From JBDSTW01 sp039914705 (GTDB taxonomy: Bacteria > Pseudomonadota > Gammaproteobacteria > SURF-13), in contig JBDSOT010000132.1 in the NCBI GenBank assembly GCA_039914705.1, positions 1 to 50,345 of the forward strand: DNA of 50,345 bases. The letters are read 5' to 3'. Below, piece by piece: positions 8,634 through 16,329 of this stretch. A model generated the notes under the pieces. The model did no database searches. It had not been told where the DNA came from and saw only the letters and a program-made list of their open reading frames with translations. The first letter of the stretch is position 1, and every line of letters begins with the position of its first letter. The translations under genes and the position numbers were made by a program.

Positions 8634-9115
8634 TTCAGCGCGACACACCCGATGAGCAAGCGAAGGCGTGCCAGGAAAAGGCTTATACCGCCGCTATAAA
8701 TTTATTGTCACGCCGCGAGCATTCCACCGAGGAATTGCGCCGTAAATTATCCGGCAAGGGCTGCGATAGCGACCAGATTAATGAGCTGCTGGAGCGGTTG
8801 ATCCGCGACAAACTGCTCAGTGAAGAGCGGTTTGTCGAAAGCTTTATTCAGTCTCGCATCGACAAGGGAGTGGGTCCCTTGCTTATTCAGGCGCAGCTGC
8901 ATGAACGTGGCATTGATGCGGCGCTGAGCGCCGATTTTTTGGATGTGCGTAATCAGCAGTGGCGCGAACTTGCACAACGCGTACAACGCAAGCGTTTCGG
9001 CGCAGCCCTCCCACAAAATTATCATGAGCGCGCTAAACAGATGCGTTTTTTGCAGCAACGCGGATTTACGATGGAGCAAATTAATGCCGCTTTCAAACCC
9101 GACGAAGATGACTGA
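8630..9115 (+). CDS. recX: RecA regulatory protein RecX
   Basis: Small helical protein that modulates RecA filaments. Residues such as KAYTAAINLLSRREHSTEELRRKL match the first conserved helix of RecX, and RFVESFIQSRIDKGVGPLLIQAQL and MRFLQQRGFTMEQI the later repeats. The only standard in-frame start (TTG, 8705) would cut this helix and has no Shine-Dalgarno. The frame is open back to a TGA at 8624-8626. CTG at 8630-8632 overlaps the recA stop as CTGA, sits six bases after GAGGA, and gives 161 residues, close to E. coli RecX (166). ATT at 8633 is another possibility. Conservative annotation would be 8705-9115. The gene overlaps alaS by eight bases. Confidence 0.85.
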   Translation: MIQRDTPDEQAKACQEKAYTAAINLLSRREHSTEELRRKLSGKGCDSDQINELLERLIRDKLLSEERFVESFIQSRIDKGVGPLLIQAQLHERGIDAALSADFLDVRNQQWRELAQRVQRKRFGAALPQNYHERAKQMRFLQQRGFTMEQINAAFKPDEDD

Positions 9116-11765
9116 GAACTCGAATTACAAGGACTTAACCAGCAGCTCCGGGTTACGCAACGCCTTTCTGGAATATTTCCGCGCGCACGGTCATGAAGTG
9201 ATTTCGAGCAGTCCCTTAGTGCCCGGCAACGATCCCACACTGCTATTCACCAACGCCGGTATGGTGCAATTCAAAGAGGTATTTCTCGGCCTCGAAAAAC
9301 GCGCCACTAAGCGTGCGGCGAGCAGTCAGCGCTGCGTGCGCGCCGGCGGCAAACATAATGATCTGGAAAATGTCGGTTACACGGCGCGCCATCATACCTT
9401 TTTCGAGATGCTCGGCAATTTCAGTTTCGGTGATTATTTCAAGCGCGAGGCGATCGGCTACGCCTGGGAATTTTTAACCCAGACATTGGGTCTCGCGCCC
9501 GAGCGTTTATGGATCACCGTGTTTGAAGATGACTCTGAGGCCGCTGACATCTGGCTTAAGGAAATCGGTATCGATCCGGCGCGCTTTTCGCGTTGCGGGG
9601 CCACGGACAATTTCTGGTCGATGGGTGACACCGGCCCGTGCGGGCCGTGTTCGGAAATCTTTTACGATCACGGCCCGCACATCACGGGCGGCCCGCCGGG
9701 CAGTCCTGACGCCGATGGCGACCGCTATGTCGAGATATGGAATCTCGTGTTCATGCAATATGATCGCGCCGCCGACGGCAAACTCAGCGCCCTGCCCCAC
9801 CCATCGGTCGATACCGGCATGGGCCTGGAGCGGCTCGCAGCGGTCATGCAGCGCGTGGCTAGTAATTACGACATCGACCTGTTCCGGCATCTGATCGACG
9901 CCATTACCAAGCTCGCCGTTGCAAACCGGCCTGGACAAAACACGAATGATTTGCGGGGCAACAATTCGCTACGCGTCATCGCCGACCATATACGCGCCAC
10001 GGCATTTCTGATCCTCGATGGCGTCATGCCCTCCAACGAAGGGCGCGGCTACGTGCTGCGCCGCATCATGCGCCGCGCCTTGCGTCACGGACACAAGCTC
10101 GGCCTTTCCGAGGCACCGTTTTTTTACAAGCTGGTCGGTCCCTTGTCTACCGAGATGGGCGCAGCCTATCCCGCCCTGACCAAGGCACAGGGCCAAATCG
10201 AGCGCGTGATCAAGCAGGAAGAGGAACGCTTCGCTGAAACCCTGGAGCAAGGGCTGCGCATTCTGGATCAGGATATCAGCAAGCTCAGCGGCAACATTAT
10301 CCCCGGCGAAACGATATTCCGTTTGTATGACACCTACGGCTTTCCGCTGGATCTTACCGGCGAGATCGCGCGTGAACGCAATCTCGAAATGGATACTGCC
10401 GGGTTTGAACAGGCCATGAACAGGCAACGCGAGCGTGCGCGTTCCGCCAGCCAGTTCGGCGTTGCCTACCCTGGCAAGATCGACATCGAGGGCGCAACCG
10501 ACTTCACCGGCTACGAGGCCTTGTTGACGGAACAGGCCCCGGTAACAGCCTTGTACAAAGACAGCACATCTGTTGAGAAATTAACTGCGGGCGAGCATGG
10601 CATGGTCGTACTGGCACGCACACCTTTTTATGCCGAGTCCGGCGGACAGGTCGGCGATAAAGGCATATTGCATAACTCTGCTGCGCTATTTGAGGTCGCA
10701 GATACACGCAAGCACGGTGCCGCGCACGCCCATGTCGGCATTGTAAAATCAGGCCAGCTCCACATCGGCGACATGTTGAACGCCGAGGTAAATGCGGATG
10801 CACGCCGGGCCACGGCTGCCAATCACTCCGCGACTCACTTGCTGCACGCGGCATTACGCAAGGAACTGGGGGCGCATGTCATACAGAAGGGTTCGCTTGT
10901 TAGCGCCGAGCGTTTGCGGTTCGACTTCGCACATTTTGAACCGATGACTCCGGCACAGATCAATACGGTTGAACAGCTGGTCAACGCACAGATACGGCTT
11001 AATTATGCAGCGGAGACGCAGGTTATGGCCGTGGACGAGGCCATCGCGAGCGGCGCTGTTGCCCTATTCGGTGAAAAATATTCCGAGCGCGTGCGCGTCT
11101 TGCGCATGGGCGATTTTTCTACCGAGCTGTGCGGCGGTACGCATGTAATGCGCAGCGGTGACATCGGTTTGTTTAAAATCATTTCAGAGAGCGGTATCGC
11201 CTCCGGCATTCGACGCATCGAGGCCGTCAGCGGCCAAGGCGCGGTTAGTTGGCTGGAAGAAAGCGAAACGCGCCTGCTGCGCATTGCTGAATTGATTAAG
11301 GGCGGGCGCGATAACGCGGATGAAAAGGTACGGCAATTGCTGGAGCGCACGCGCAAGCTGGAAAAGGAGCTGGAGCAACTCAAAGGCAAGCTGGCGAGTT
11401 CCGCCGGCACCGATCTCGCGGCGCAGGTACAGCAAATAAACGGTGTTAATGTATTGGCAGCCCGGCTCGATGGCGCAGATGCCAAATCACTGCGCGATAC
11501 CGTCGACCAACTCAAGAATAAACTTGGTTCCGCTGCCGTGGTACTGGCGGCGGTGGCCGATGGCAAGGTGAATGTGGTGGCCGGAGTAACCTCCGACATC
11601 ATGCAGCGTGTCAAGGCCGGCGACCTCGTGAATATCGTGGCGCAACAGGTCGGTGGCAAGGGCGGCGGGCGGCCCGATATGGCGCAGGCCGGTGGCAATA
11701 ATCCAGCGGCACTCGATGATGCGCTGAATTCCGTGTCAGAATGGGTGCGTCAGCAACTGAGCTAA
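9108..11765 (+). CDS. alaS: Alanine--tRNA ligase
   Basis: Charges tRNA-Ala and edits mischarged Ser/Gly. The 885-residue product begins MTENSNYKDLTSSSGLRNAF. The class II catalytic core is visible (SSPLVPGNDPTLLFTNAGM, RHHTFFEMLGNFSFGDYFK), as are the editing-site HSATH motif, the C-terminal CGGTH metal-site motif and the C-Ala glycine-rich end (GGKGGGRPDMAQAGG). An ATG at 9084 preceded by GGAG is an alternative that adds eight residues inside recX; both are longer than the E. coli N-terminus. The stop TAA lies in a CTAA that flanks a miniature element beginning at 11766. Confidence 0.98.
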   Translation: MTENSNYKDLTSSSGLRNAFLEYFRAHGHEVISSSPLVPGNDPTLLFTNAGMVQFKEVFLGLEKRATKRAASSQRCVRAGGKHNDLENVGYTARHHTFFEMLGNFSFGDYFKREAIGYAWEFLTQTLGLAPERLWITVFEDDSEAADIWLKEIGIDPARFSRCGATDNFWSMGDTGPCGPCSEIFYDHGPHITGGPPGSPDADGDRYVEIWNLVFMQYDRAADGKLSALPHPSVDTGMGLERLAAVMQRVASNYDIDLFRHLIDAITKLAVANRPGQNTNDLRGNNSLRVIADHIRATAFLILDGVMPSNEGRGYVLRRIMRRALRHGHKLGLSEAPFFYKLVGPLSTEMGAAYPALTKAQGQIERVIKQEEERFAETLEQGLRILDQDISKLSGNIIPGETIFRLYDTYGFPLDLTGEIARERNLEMDTAGFEQAMNRQRERARSASQFGVAYPGKIDIEGATDFTGYEALLTEQAPVTALYKDSTSVEKLTAGEHGMVVLARTPFYAESGGQVGDKGILHNSAALFEVADTRKHGAAHAHVGIVKSGQLHIGDMLNAEVNADARRATAANHSATHLLHAALRKELGAHVIQKGSLVSAERLRFDFAHFEPMTPAQINTVEQLVNAQIRLNYAAETQVMAVDEAIASGAVALFGEKYSERVRVLRMGDFSTELCGGTHVMRSGDIGLFKIISESGIASGIRRIEAVSGQGAVSWLEESETRLLRIAELIKGGRDNADEKVRQLLERTRKLEKELEQLKGKLASSAGTDLAAQVQQINGVNVLAARLDGADAKSLRDTVDQLKNKLGSAAVVLAAVADGKVNVVAGVTSDIMQRVKAGDLVNIVAQQVGGKGGGRPDMAQAGGNNPAALDDALNSVSEWVRQQLS

Positions 11766-11993
11766 GGAACCTCTGAACAATTCCATCCATGGAATTTTCA
11801 GAGACGAAAAGCAAAAATGTGATTTTTTCTTTTCTTCACTTTTCAAACACTTGTGTGTTTGAAAAATAGCGGCACATCCCTGTGCCGCAGGCAACTCTGA
11901 GTAAATCAGAGTTGCCTTAACCTGCTAACTCTTCTTTTTGTTTTCTGATGTTGCTTACGCAAGGAAGCCCTGATCAAGTCCGAGCTTCCCTAA
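11762..11993. mobile_element. Putative IS5-type miniature inverted-repeat element after alaS
   Basis: A 224-base non-coding element (11766-11989) begins GGAACCTCTGA and ends TCCGAGCTTCC. The reverse complement of the end, GGAAGCTCGGA, matches the start at 9 of 11 positions. It is flanked by CTAA on both sides (11762-11765 and 11990-11993). Inside are several perfect or near-perfect hairpins: 11771-11803, 11840-11865, 11870-11887 and 11890-11916, plus a further GGAAGC...GCTTCC pair at 11963-11989. A 4-base CTAA/YTAR-like target duplication and GGAA-type ends are known for the IS5 group. There is no transposase, so it would be non-autonomous. The alaS stop codon falls in the left flank. Confidence 0.55.
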
Positions 11994-12038
11994 ACCCTCG
12001 CCAAGTGTTACCCTTCGCCCTTTTTCCAAGAAGCCAAG

Positions 12039-13268
12039 ATGTCGTTACTTGTACAAAAATATGGTGGCACCTCGGTCGGCAGCCCGCAACGCATTGCGCA
12101 GGTCGCCGAAAAGGTTATGGCTTACCGCCGCCAGGGGCACGATATTGTTGTTGTAGTCTCCGCGATGAGCGGCGAGACGGATCGCCTGCTCAAGCTTGCC
12201 CGGGAACTGGACGGGCAACCCTGTGCGCGTGAACTCGATGTGCTACTGGCCACTGGCGAGCAGGTAACTATCGCCCTGCTCAGTATCGCGTTGGAGAAAC
12301 TCGGTTGCGCGGCCCGCTCTTACACGGGCGGACAAGTGCATATTCTCACCGATAGTGCGCATAACAAGGCGCGCATCAAGGACATTGACAGTGCGCGTCT
12401 GCATAGGGATCTTGCGGAGGGTCGCGTGGTGGTCGTTGCGGGATTTCAGGGCGTGGATTGCGATGGCAATATCACCACGCTGGGACGCGGCGGTTCGGAT
12501 ACCACTGCCGTCGCACTGGCCGCTGCTTTGAAGGCGGATGAATGCCAGATTTATACCGACGTGGACGGCGTATACACAACCGATCCGCGCGTTGTCCCGC
12601 AGGCGCGCAGGCTCGACCGGCTCACCTACGAAGAGATGCTGGAAATGGCCAGCCTCGGTGCCAAGGTATTACAGATACGCTCGGTGGAATTCGCTAGTAA
12701 ATATAACGTTCCCGTGCGCGTGTTGTCTTCATTTGAGGAAGGCGGCGGCACGCTGATTACAACCGAGGAAGGGGCAATGGAGCAAGCGTTGATTTCGGGC
12801 ATCGCGTTCAATCGCGATGAAGCTAAACTGACTATCATGGGTGTGCCCGATCAGCCGGGCATTGCTTACCGCATTCTCGGGCCGATTGCCGAGGCGAATA
12901 TCGAAGTGGACATGATCATCCAGAATGTCGGCGCCGATGACCTGACCGACTTCACCTTCACCGTGCACCGCAATGATTACGACCGAGCCTTGGCCCTATT
13001 ACAGCAGACCTCGCAACAACTGGGTGCGCGCGAGGTGGCCGGCGATAAAACTATTGTTAAGGTTTCCGTTGTAGGAATGGGCATGCGCTCGCACGCAGGG
13101 ATTGCCAGCACCATGTTCCAGGCGCTGGCCAACGAGCAGATTAATATACGCATGATCTCCACCTCCGAGATAAAGATCTCCGTGGTGGTGGATGAAAAAT
13201 ATCTGGAACTGGCCGTGCGCTCGCTGCACAGCGCGTTCAAGCTTGATCAAATTGCCGCGCCTGCCTGA
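12039..13268 (+). CDS. lysC: Aspartate kinase
   Basis: First enzyme of the aspartate family pathway (lysine, threonine, methionine, diaminopimelate). The 409-residue product starts MSLLVQKYGGTSVGSPQRIA. The kinase domain shows KYGGTSVG, GFQGVD..GNITTLGRGGSDTTAVALAAAL and YTDVDGVYTTDPR. Two ACT domains follow from about residue 265 (ITIMGVPDQPGIAYRIL-like and VSVVGMGMRSHAGIASTMF). It is the single-function type, not fused to homoserine dehydrogenase. It sits between alaS and csrA as in many non-enteric gammaproteobacteria. No lysine riboswitch is apparent upstream; that space is filled by a miniature element. Confidence 0.97.
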   Translation: MSLLVQKYGGTSVGSPQRIAQVAEKVMAYRRQGHDIVVVVSAMSGETDRLLKLARELDGQPCARELDVLLATGEQVTIALLSIALEKLGCAARSYTGGQVHILTDSAHNKARIKDIDSARLHRDLAEGRVVVVAGFQGVDCDGNITTLGRGGSDTTAVALAAALKADECQIYTDVDGVYTTDPRVVPQARRLDRLTYEEMLEMASLGAKVLQIRSVEFASKYNVPVRVLSSFEEGGGTLITTEEGAMEQALISGIAFNRDEAKLTIMGVPDQPGIAYRILGPIAEANIEVDMIIQNVGADDLTDFTFTVHRNDYDRALALLQQTSQQLGAREVAGDKTIVKVSVVGMGMRSHAGIASTMFQALANEQINIRMISTSEIKISVVVDEKYLELAVRSLHSAFKLDQIAAPA

Positions 13269-13348
13269 CTGGCGTGAATCTTGCGATGCAAACATATTAA
13301 GAAAAGTTTAGATGGAAAATATGAAGTTTCACCAACAGAGTGCGCATG

Positions 13349-13354
13349 TATAAT
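13349..13354 (+). promoter_or_regulatory. Perfect TATAAT -10 box upstream of csrA
   Basis: TATAAT lies 81 bases after the lysC stop and 140 bases before csrA. It is a perfect sigma-70 -10 hexamer; the -35 (TTTCAC, 16-base spacing) matches only half the consensus. Any transcript from here meets the terminator at 13390-13413 before csrA. Confidence 0.45.
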
Positions 13355-13360
13355 GACCAG

Positions 13361-13413
13361 TTGGCAAAGACCAGGATGGCCTAGCCACTACGGGAGATGA
13401 TCTCCCGTTTTTT
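13361..13413 (+). ncRNA. Candidate short RNA or csrA leader attenuator between lysC and csrA
   Basis: TATAAT at 13349-13354 would start a transcript near 13361, and a strong intrinsic terminator ends at 13413, giving an RNA of about 53 bases. It contains an AGGA held in a small CC-AGGAT-GG hairpin loop (13371-13379) inside a TGGC/GCCA stem, similar to the way GGA motifs are shown to CsrA. No protein is encoded. The -35 region is weak (TTTCAC at 13327-13332, spacing 16). Alternatives are the lysC terminator alone, or an attenuator in the csrA leader. This is inference from motif layout only. Confidence 0.3.
13390..13413 (+). terminator. Intrinsic terminator between lysC and csrA
   Basis: Perfect 8-bp stem ACGGGAGA / TCTCCCGT with a TGA loop, directly followed by a run of T. 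This is a textbook Rho-independent terminator on the plus strand. It should end lysC transcription or the candidate short RNA, leaving csrA dependent on readthrough or on a promoter between 13414 and 13494. Confidence 0.9.
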
Positions 13414-13494
13414 CGCCAAGAGATAAGTGTTTCACTTAGGGCGTGTCCAATGATTAGACATGCCATGGCAATTGATTGAACAAGGAGTCAAACA

Positions 13495-13704
13495 ATGTTG
13501 ATCTTAACGCGACGTGTGGGTGAAACCCTGATCATTGGCGATGAAGTCACGGTCACAGTACTCGGCATCAAGGGCAATCAAGTACGCATCGGTGTGAATG
13601 CCCCTAAAGAAGTCAGCGTGCACCGTGAAGAAATTTACGAACGTATCCAGAAGGAAAAGATGCAGGGCGGATCTGCGGCCAGCATCATTGATGAAAACGA
13701 ATAA
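13495..13704 (+). CDS. csrA: Carbon storage regulator CsrA (RsmA)
   Basis: RNA-binding dimer that represses or activates translation by binding GGA motifs in 5' leaders. The 69-residue product begins MLILTRRVGETLIIGDEVTV and contains GVNAPKEVSVHREEIYERI, including the Arg of the VHREEI motif used in RNA contact. ACAAGGAGTC overlaps the ribosome-binding site eight bases upstream; an AGGA there fits the known self-regulation of csrA. The alaS-csrA-tRNA-Ser-tRNA-Arg order is the E. coli one, with lysC inserted. Confidence 0.98.
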   Translation: MLILTRRVGETLIIGDEVTVTVLGIKGNQVRIGVNAPKEVSVHREEIYERIQKEKMQGGSAASIIDENE

Positions 13705-13835
13705 AACTTTACCTGGCATGTCGCCTTAAGTATTCTACAGTTGACTCGTAAAGGTTGCTAAAACAAGCTGTCAGACTGGCATGAGCATGGTAAATCTCTG
13801 TATCTTGCCAGGCATGGTTTCACAGTGTTAATTAT

Positions 13836-13928
13836 GGAGAGATGGCCGAGAGGTCGAAGGCGCTCCCCTGCTAAGGGAGTATGGGGCTTAAAACTCCATC
13901 GAGGGTTCGAATCCCTCTCTCTCCGCCA
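13836..13928 (+). tRNA. tRNA-Ser (GCT anticodon)
   Basis: 93-base type II tRNA with an encoded CCA. The acceptor GGAGAGA pairs with TCTCTCC; the anticodon stem CTCCC/GGGAG encloses CTGCTAA with GCT at 13870-13872, reading AGC/AGU serine codons. It has a long variable arm and T-arm GAGGG-TTCGAAT-CCCTC. It lies downstream of csrA as in E. coli (serV region). Its last 19 bases are repeated exactly at 14093-14111. Confidence 0.97.
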
Positions 13929-14111
13929 TATTTTCCTTATGAGGAGGCTGGTTTTTTAGCCTCCTCATAAGGAAGATTATGCGATAAGCATTCGAACCCT
14001 CGAGAAATCATAAGCAGGGTTCGACCAAATCGCCTGGAGCGATTTGGAACAGCCGAAGGCTGGCCCGCAGGGGGCACAGGGAAGTGCGGAGTAATCCCTC
14101 TCTCTCCGCCA
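13910..14111. repeat. Direct repeat of the tRNA-Ser 3' end enclosing a 164-base structured spacer
   Basis: The 19 bases AATCCCTCTCTCTCCGCCA that end the tRNA (13910-13928) recur exactly at 14093-14111. The spacer contains the hairpin at 13933-13974, an inverted 14-base copy of the T-arm (ATTCGAACCCTCGA, 13990-14003) and a 9-bp stem CCAAATCGC/GCGATTTGG at 14025-14047. No gene is present. Direct repeats of a tRNA 3' end are the usual trace of tRNA-targeted integration, or this may be a dispersed repeat linked to Ser tRNAs. Confidence 0.75.
13933..13974 (+). terminator. Long perfect hairpin after tRNA-Ser
   Basis: A perfect 17-bp inverted repeat (13933-13949 with 13958-13974) encloses an eight-base loop GGTTTTTT. 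The core is ATGAGGAGGCT/AGCCTCCTCAT. There is no T run after the stem on either strand. It may act as a tRNA 3'-processing or termination structure. It lies inside the segment bounded by the duplicated tRNA-Ser 3' end. Confidence 0.5.
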
Positions 14112-14240
14112 GTTAAATGCATGGCCCTGAAAATGTGTTTGCCGCGCGTATCAGAAGGCAAAATGACCACATGCTTCAGAACACTGTGAGTGCAATTCTT
14201 GACACCCCGGCATCAGGCCGCGATAATGCGGCACCCTCAT

Positions 14241-14317
14241 GCGCCCGTAGCTCAGTTGGATAGAGTACCTGGCTACGAACCAGGCGGTCGGGAGTTCGAA
14301 TCTCTCCGGGCGCACCA
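14241..14317 (+). tRNA. tRNA-Arg (ACG anticodon)
   Basis: 77-base tRNA with encoded CCA. Acceptor GCGCCCG pairs with CGGGCGC, discriminator A. The anticodon stem CCTGG/CCAGG encloses CTACGAA with ACG at 14275-14277; the first base would be edited to inosine to read CGU/CGC/CGA. D-arm AGCTCAGTTGGATAGAGT and T-arm GGGAG-TTCGAAT-CTCTC-like are normal. Confidence 0.98.
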
Positions 14318-14535
14318 ATCTTTAGGTAAACGTGGGCATTTGACTCTCCTCGCCCATTTATATCCTTGCAATAATTAGAGCACAATTGTGTGGCTAATAT
14401 GCTAGCCCACTGTCAGTCCTGCTTGGCGTAATACTGTAGGCGTCACCTTACACGCAATCTATCACGTTAGTTGAGCATTACCTCCAGCTTTCCCAGCTTA
14501 GCAAACACTCTGCACTACTAGCCTACAATTTTATA

Positions 14536-14565
14536 GACTGTCTGGTGTATTAACACCAGACAGTC
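14536..14565 (-). terminator. Perfect 13-bp hairpin downstream of the first secreted GH-like gene
   Basis: GACTGTCTGGTGT and ACACCAGACAGTC (14536-14548 and 14553-14565) enclose an ATTA loop, 17 bases beyond the stop of the minus-strand gene ending at 14583. On the minus strand it is followed by TATAAAATT, a weak U-rich tail. Most likely the transcript terminator. Confidence 0.6.
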
Positions 14566-14582
14566 CAGGCCGAAAGAAACTC

Positions 14583-15980
14583 TTACTTAACTACATTAAT
14601 CCGCGCCAGCATCTCGCTCAGCGACGTCGCCTTTGAGCTACTTATCTGAGTGCGCTTCAATTTCAACCGCCTAGCAGACTGACCGGTAGTCATGCCTTTA
14701 TTACGCTTCAGCATCCGAACACCCTTCGACCCAGTAGAAGGTAATTTACCAAGCGATTTTGGACCAACTGGATTGGCAACAGCCTTTCCCTTGGGGCGTA
14801 CTAACAAGCTGCTTGCCAATACCGGGGCGGGTAAATTGGTAAATGTGGGTACGGAAATGGGAGTGGTGGGAGTGGGAGTAACAACAAGTGTAGGTGTAGG
14901 TGATGGAACTGCACCTGTCGGCGACACTGGGCTACTGCCAGATGGCACCACACTACCGGTAGGTGCCCCCGCACGACGCACCAAGGGAATGACTTCGTCC
15001 ACAGAGAATGGCTCGCGCTGTTCCCACGATAAATGAGACGCGTGGAGTGTGCGATTGGCGAAGTTCAGAATCTCCTCTACGGTGGAGGCGCGGCCCGTTA
15101 CAGGGTTGATGTCGGTGTAGTTGCTCCACTGCACTGCCGGAGCCAGTGGCATGCTGCCCGCATATTGCCCATATAATTTATAGGGAGGCGGCTGACTGCT
15201 GACCGGACGACTTGCATGCACGTCCGGACCTCCGAGGCCCATCCCGATACTGTAGGCATATTCCACGAGACCTTTGAGTTTAAGCTCAACATCCGCTGCG
15301 CTATCACCCGACCACCAGTTGATATATTGAACACACATTGTTCGAGGAAATGCCGCCTTTAAGCCAGCCATAATACGTTTCTGGCCGATATATGCCTTTT
15401 CAGACGTGTAGTTCGCTTCCGCAGCGACTCCCTTCCATATCAGATTGCCGTTGGAGGTCTCATCCAGCACGATGCCTTCTACAAACGGCTCATTATCAAA
15501 GCGCGCCCCCAGTGCTTTAAACAACGCTATCTGGCGATCTTGCAGAGCGGTGTTCCAGCGCTTGGTTATCACCCGCTGCATATAGGCCGGTTTGTAAAAG
15601 CCTCCTTCAAATTCTGGCGTTCTTATATAATCCGGGAGCCATATCAAGGGCCAGTTGCTGTTATCCGTTATTTCAATAATCAGGCGCTTTGGCGTGGGCA
15701 TGCTCATTAGATACTTCAAATCCGCTTCGATCATGGAGAAATCGTAGGCGCCACGCGTTGGCTCCAACCACTTCCATGCATAGCGCCTGTGCACACCTAC
15801 AAAATTAGGCTCGTTTTTAATGTAGTTAAATTCCCACTGCGAGTTCTGCGTCCCAAAATGGATAAGCCAATAATGACCTGGATGCCATTTAGTGGGAAAT
15901 GCCGCTTGGGCGGGAATGCTTACTGCTGTTGCTACTATTAATCCGAGAGTTAATGACAGAATTCGAGAAATATTTCGCAT
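14583..15980 (-). CDS. Secreted glycoside-hydrolase-like protein with Pro/Thr linker and basic tail (paralog 1)
   Basis: 465-residue exported protein of unknown function. A signal peptide (MRNISRILSLTLGLIVATAV..., cleavage after AQA at about residue 26) leads to a mature domain that looks like a TIM-barrel glycoside hydrolase: RRYAWKWLEPTRGAYDFS (66-82), PKRLIIEITDN, GIVLDETSNGNL (Asp173/Glu174), VQYINWW, GGPDVH, APAVQW and HLSWEQRE (Glu320). The two Glu are candidate catalytic residues. After GAPTG (338-342) comes a Ser/Pro/Thr-rich linker and a Lys/Arg-rich tail of about 65 residues, both absent from paralog 2. ATG at 15980 is chosen by the signal peptide and GGGGGG upstream. A sigma-54-like promoter lies 54 bases upstream. 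Confidence 0.8.
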   Translation of the reverse strand: MRNISRILSLTLGLIVATAVSIPAQAAFPTKWHPGHYWLIHFGTQNSQWEFNYIKNEPNFVGVHRRYAWKWLEPTRGAYDFSMIEADLKYLMSMPTPKRLIIEITDNSNWPLIWLPDYIRTPEFEGGFYKPAYMQRVITKRWNTALQDRQIALFKALGARFDNEPFVEGIVLDETSNGNLIWKGVAAEANYTSEKAYIGQKRIMAGLKAAFPRTMCVQYINWWSGDSAADVELKLKGLVEYAYSIGMGLGGPDVHASRPVSSQPPPYKLYGQYAGSMPLAPAVQWSNYTDINPVTGRASTVEEILNFANRTLHASHLSWEQREPFSVDEVIPLVRRAGAPTGSVVPSGSSPVSPTGAVPSPTPTLVVTPTPTTPISVPTFTNLPAPVLASSLLVRPKGKAVANPVGPKSLGKLPSTGSKGVRMLKRNKGMTTGQSARRLKLKRTQISSSKATSLSEMLARINVVK

Positions 15981-16033
15981 GAAGCCCCCCAAACAAATGC
16001 ACGACAAGAAATGTCCTGCTTCATGGGTAATAA

Positions 16034-16049
16034 AGCAGAATGCATGCCA
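16034..16049 (-). promoter_or_regulatory. Sigma-54-type (-24/-12) promoter of paralog 1
   Basis: On the minus strand the site reads TGGCATGCATTCTGCT. GG and GC are exactly ten bases apart as sigma-54 requires, and TGGCA and TGC match the consensus TGGCAC-N5-TTGCA. Predicted start is near 16023, about 43 bases before the ATG. A matching site lies at the same distance from paralog 2. Confidence 0.6.
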
Positions 16050-16214
16050 TGCATGGTATTGAGAGGCTTGGAGAAACTAGATTTAACTAGAGGTGAGAGG
16101 TTAAATTTAACTAAAATGGTAACTTACAGGAATTTTATAGAAATCACTTTTTATATCATTTTTTTGGTTTGTAATTTTTTACAGTCTACTGAATTACGAT
16201 AGCGAGTACTCAAA

Positions 16215-16240
16215 GTCATTAAGTGACAATTATGGTCGAC
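16215..16240. promoter_or_regulatory. Palindromic upstream site of paralog 1 (possible activator site)
   Basis: GTCATTAAGTGAC (16215-16227) is a near-perfect palindrome and is followed by TTATGGTCGAC (16230-16240). The same two words with the same spacing occur upstream of paralog 2. The site centres about 200 bases before the predicted sigma-54 start, the usual distance for enhancer-binding activators. The surrounding 16080-16330 region is clearly AT-rich and has no gene. Confidence 0.5.
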
Positions 16241-16329
16241 GCATTATTTAAATAAATATAAATTTGCATTTATAATTAGTCAAGGTCTTGCTGACACTCT
16301 GATACTAAAATTTTTCTGATGAATTTAAA

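Noticed and set aside
11003..11698. 231-residue minus-strand frame inside alaS
   Set aside because: Shadow of alaS; Ser/Pro-rich low-complexity product without similarity.
11948..12232. 94-residue frame overlapping the lysC start
   Set aside because: Out of frame with lysC and without similarity.
14176..14385. Minus-strand frame coding GEIRTPDRLVRSQVLYPTEL
   Set aside because: It is the antisense of tRNA-Arg; this peptide is a well-known false annotation.
16011..16202. 63-residue plus-strand frame in the promoter region of paralog 1
   Set aside because: AT-rich promoter DNA, no ribosome site; overlaps the sigma-54 site.
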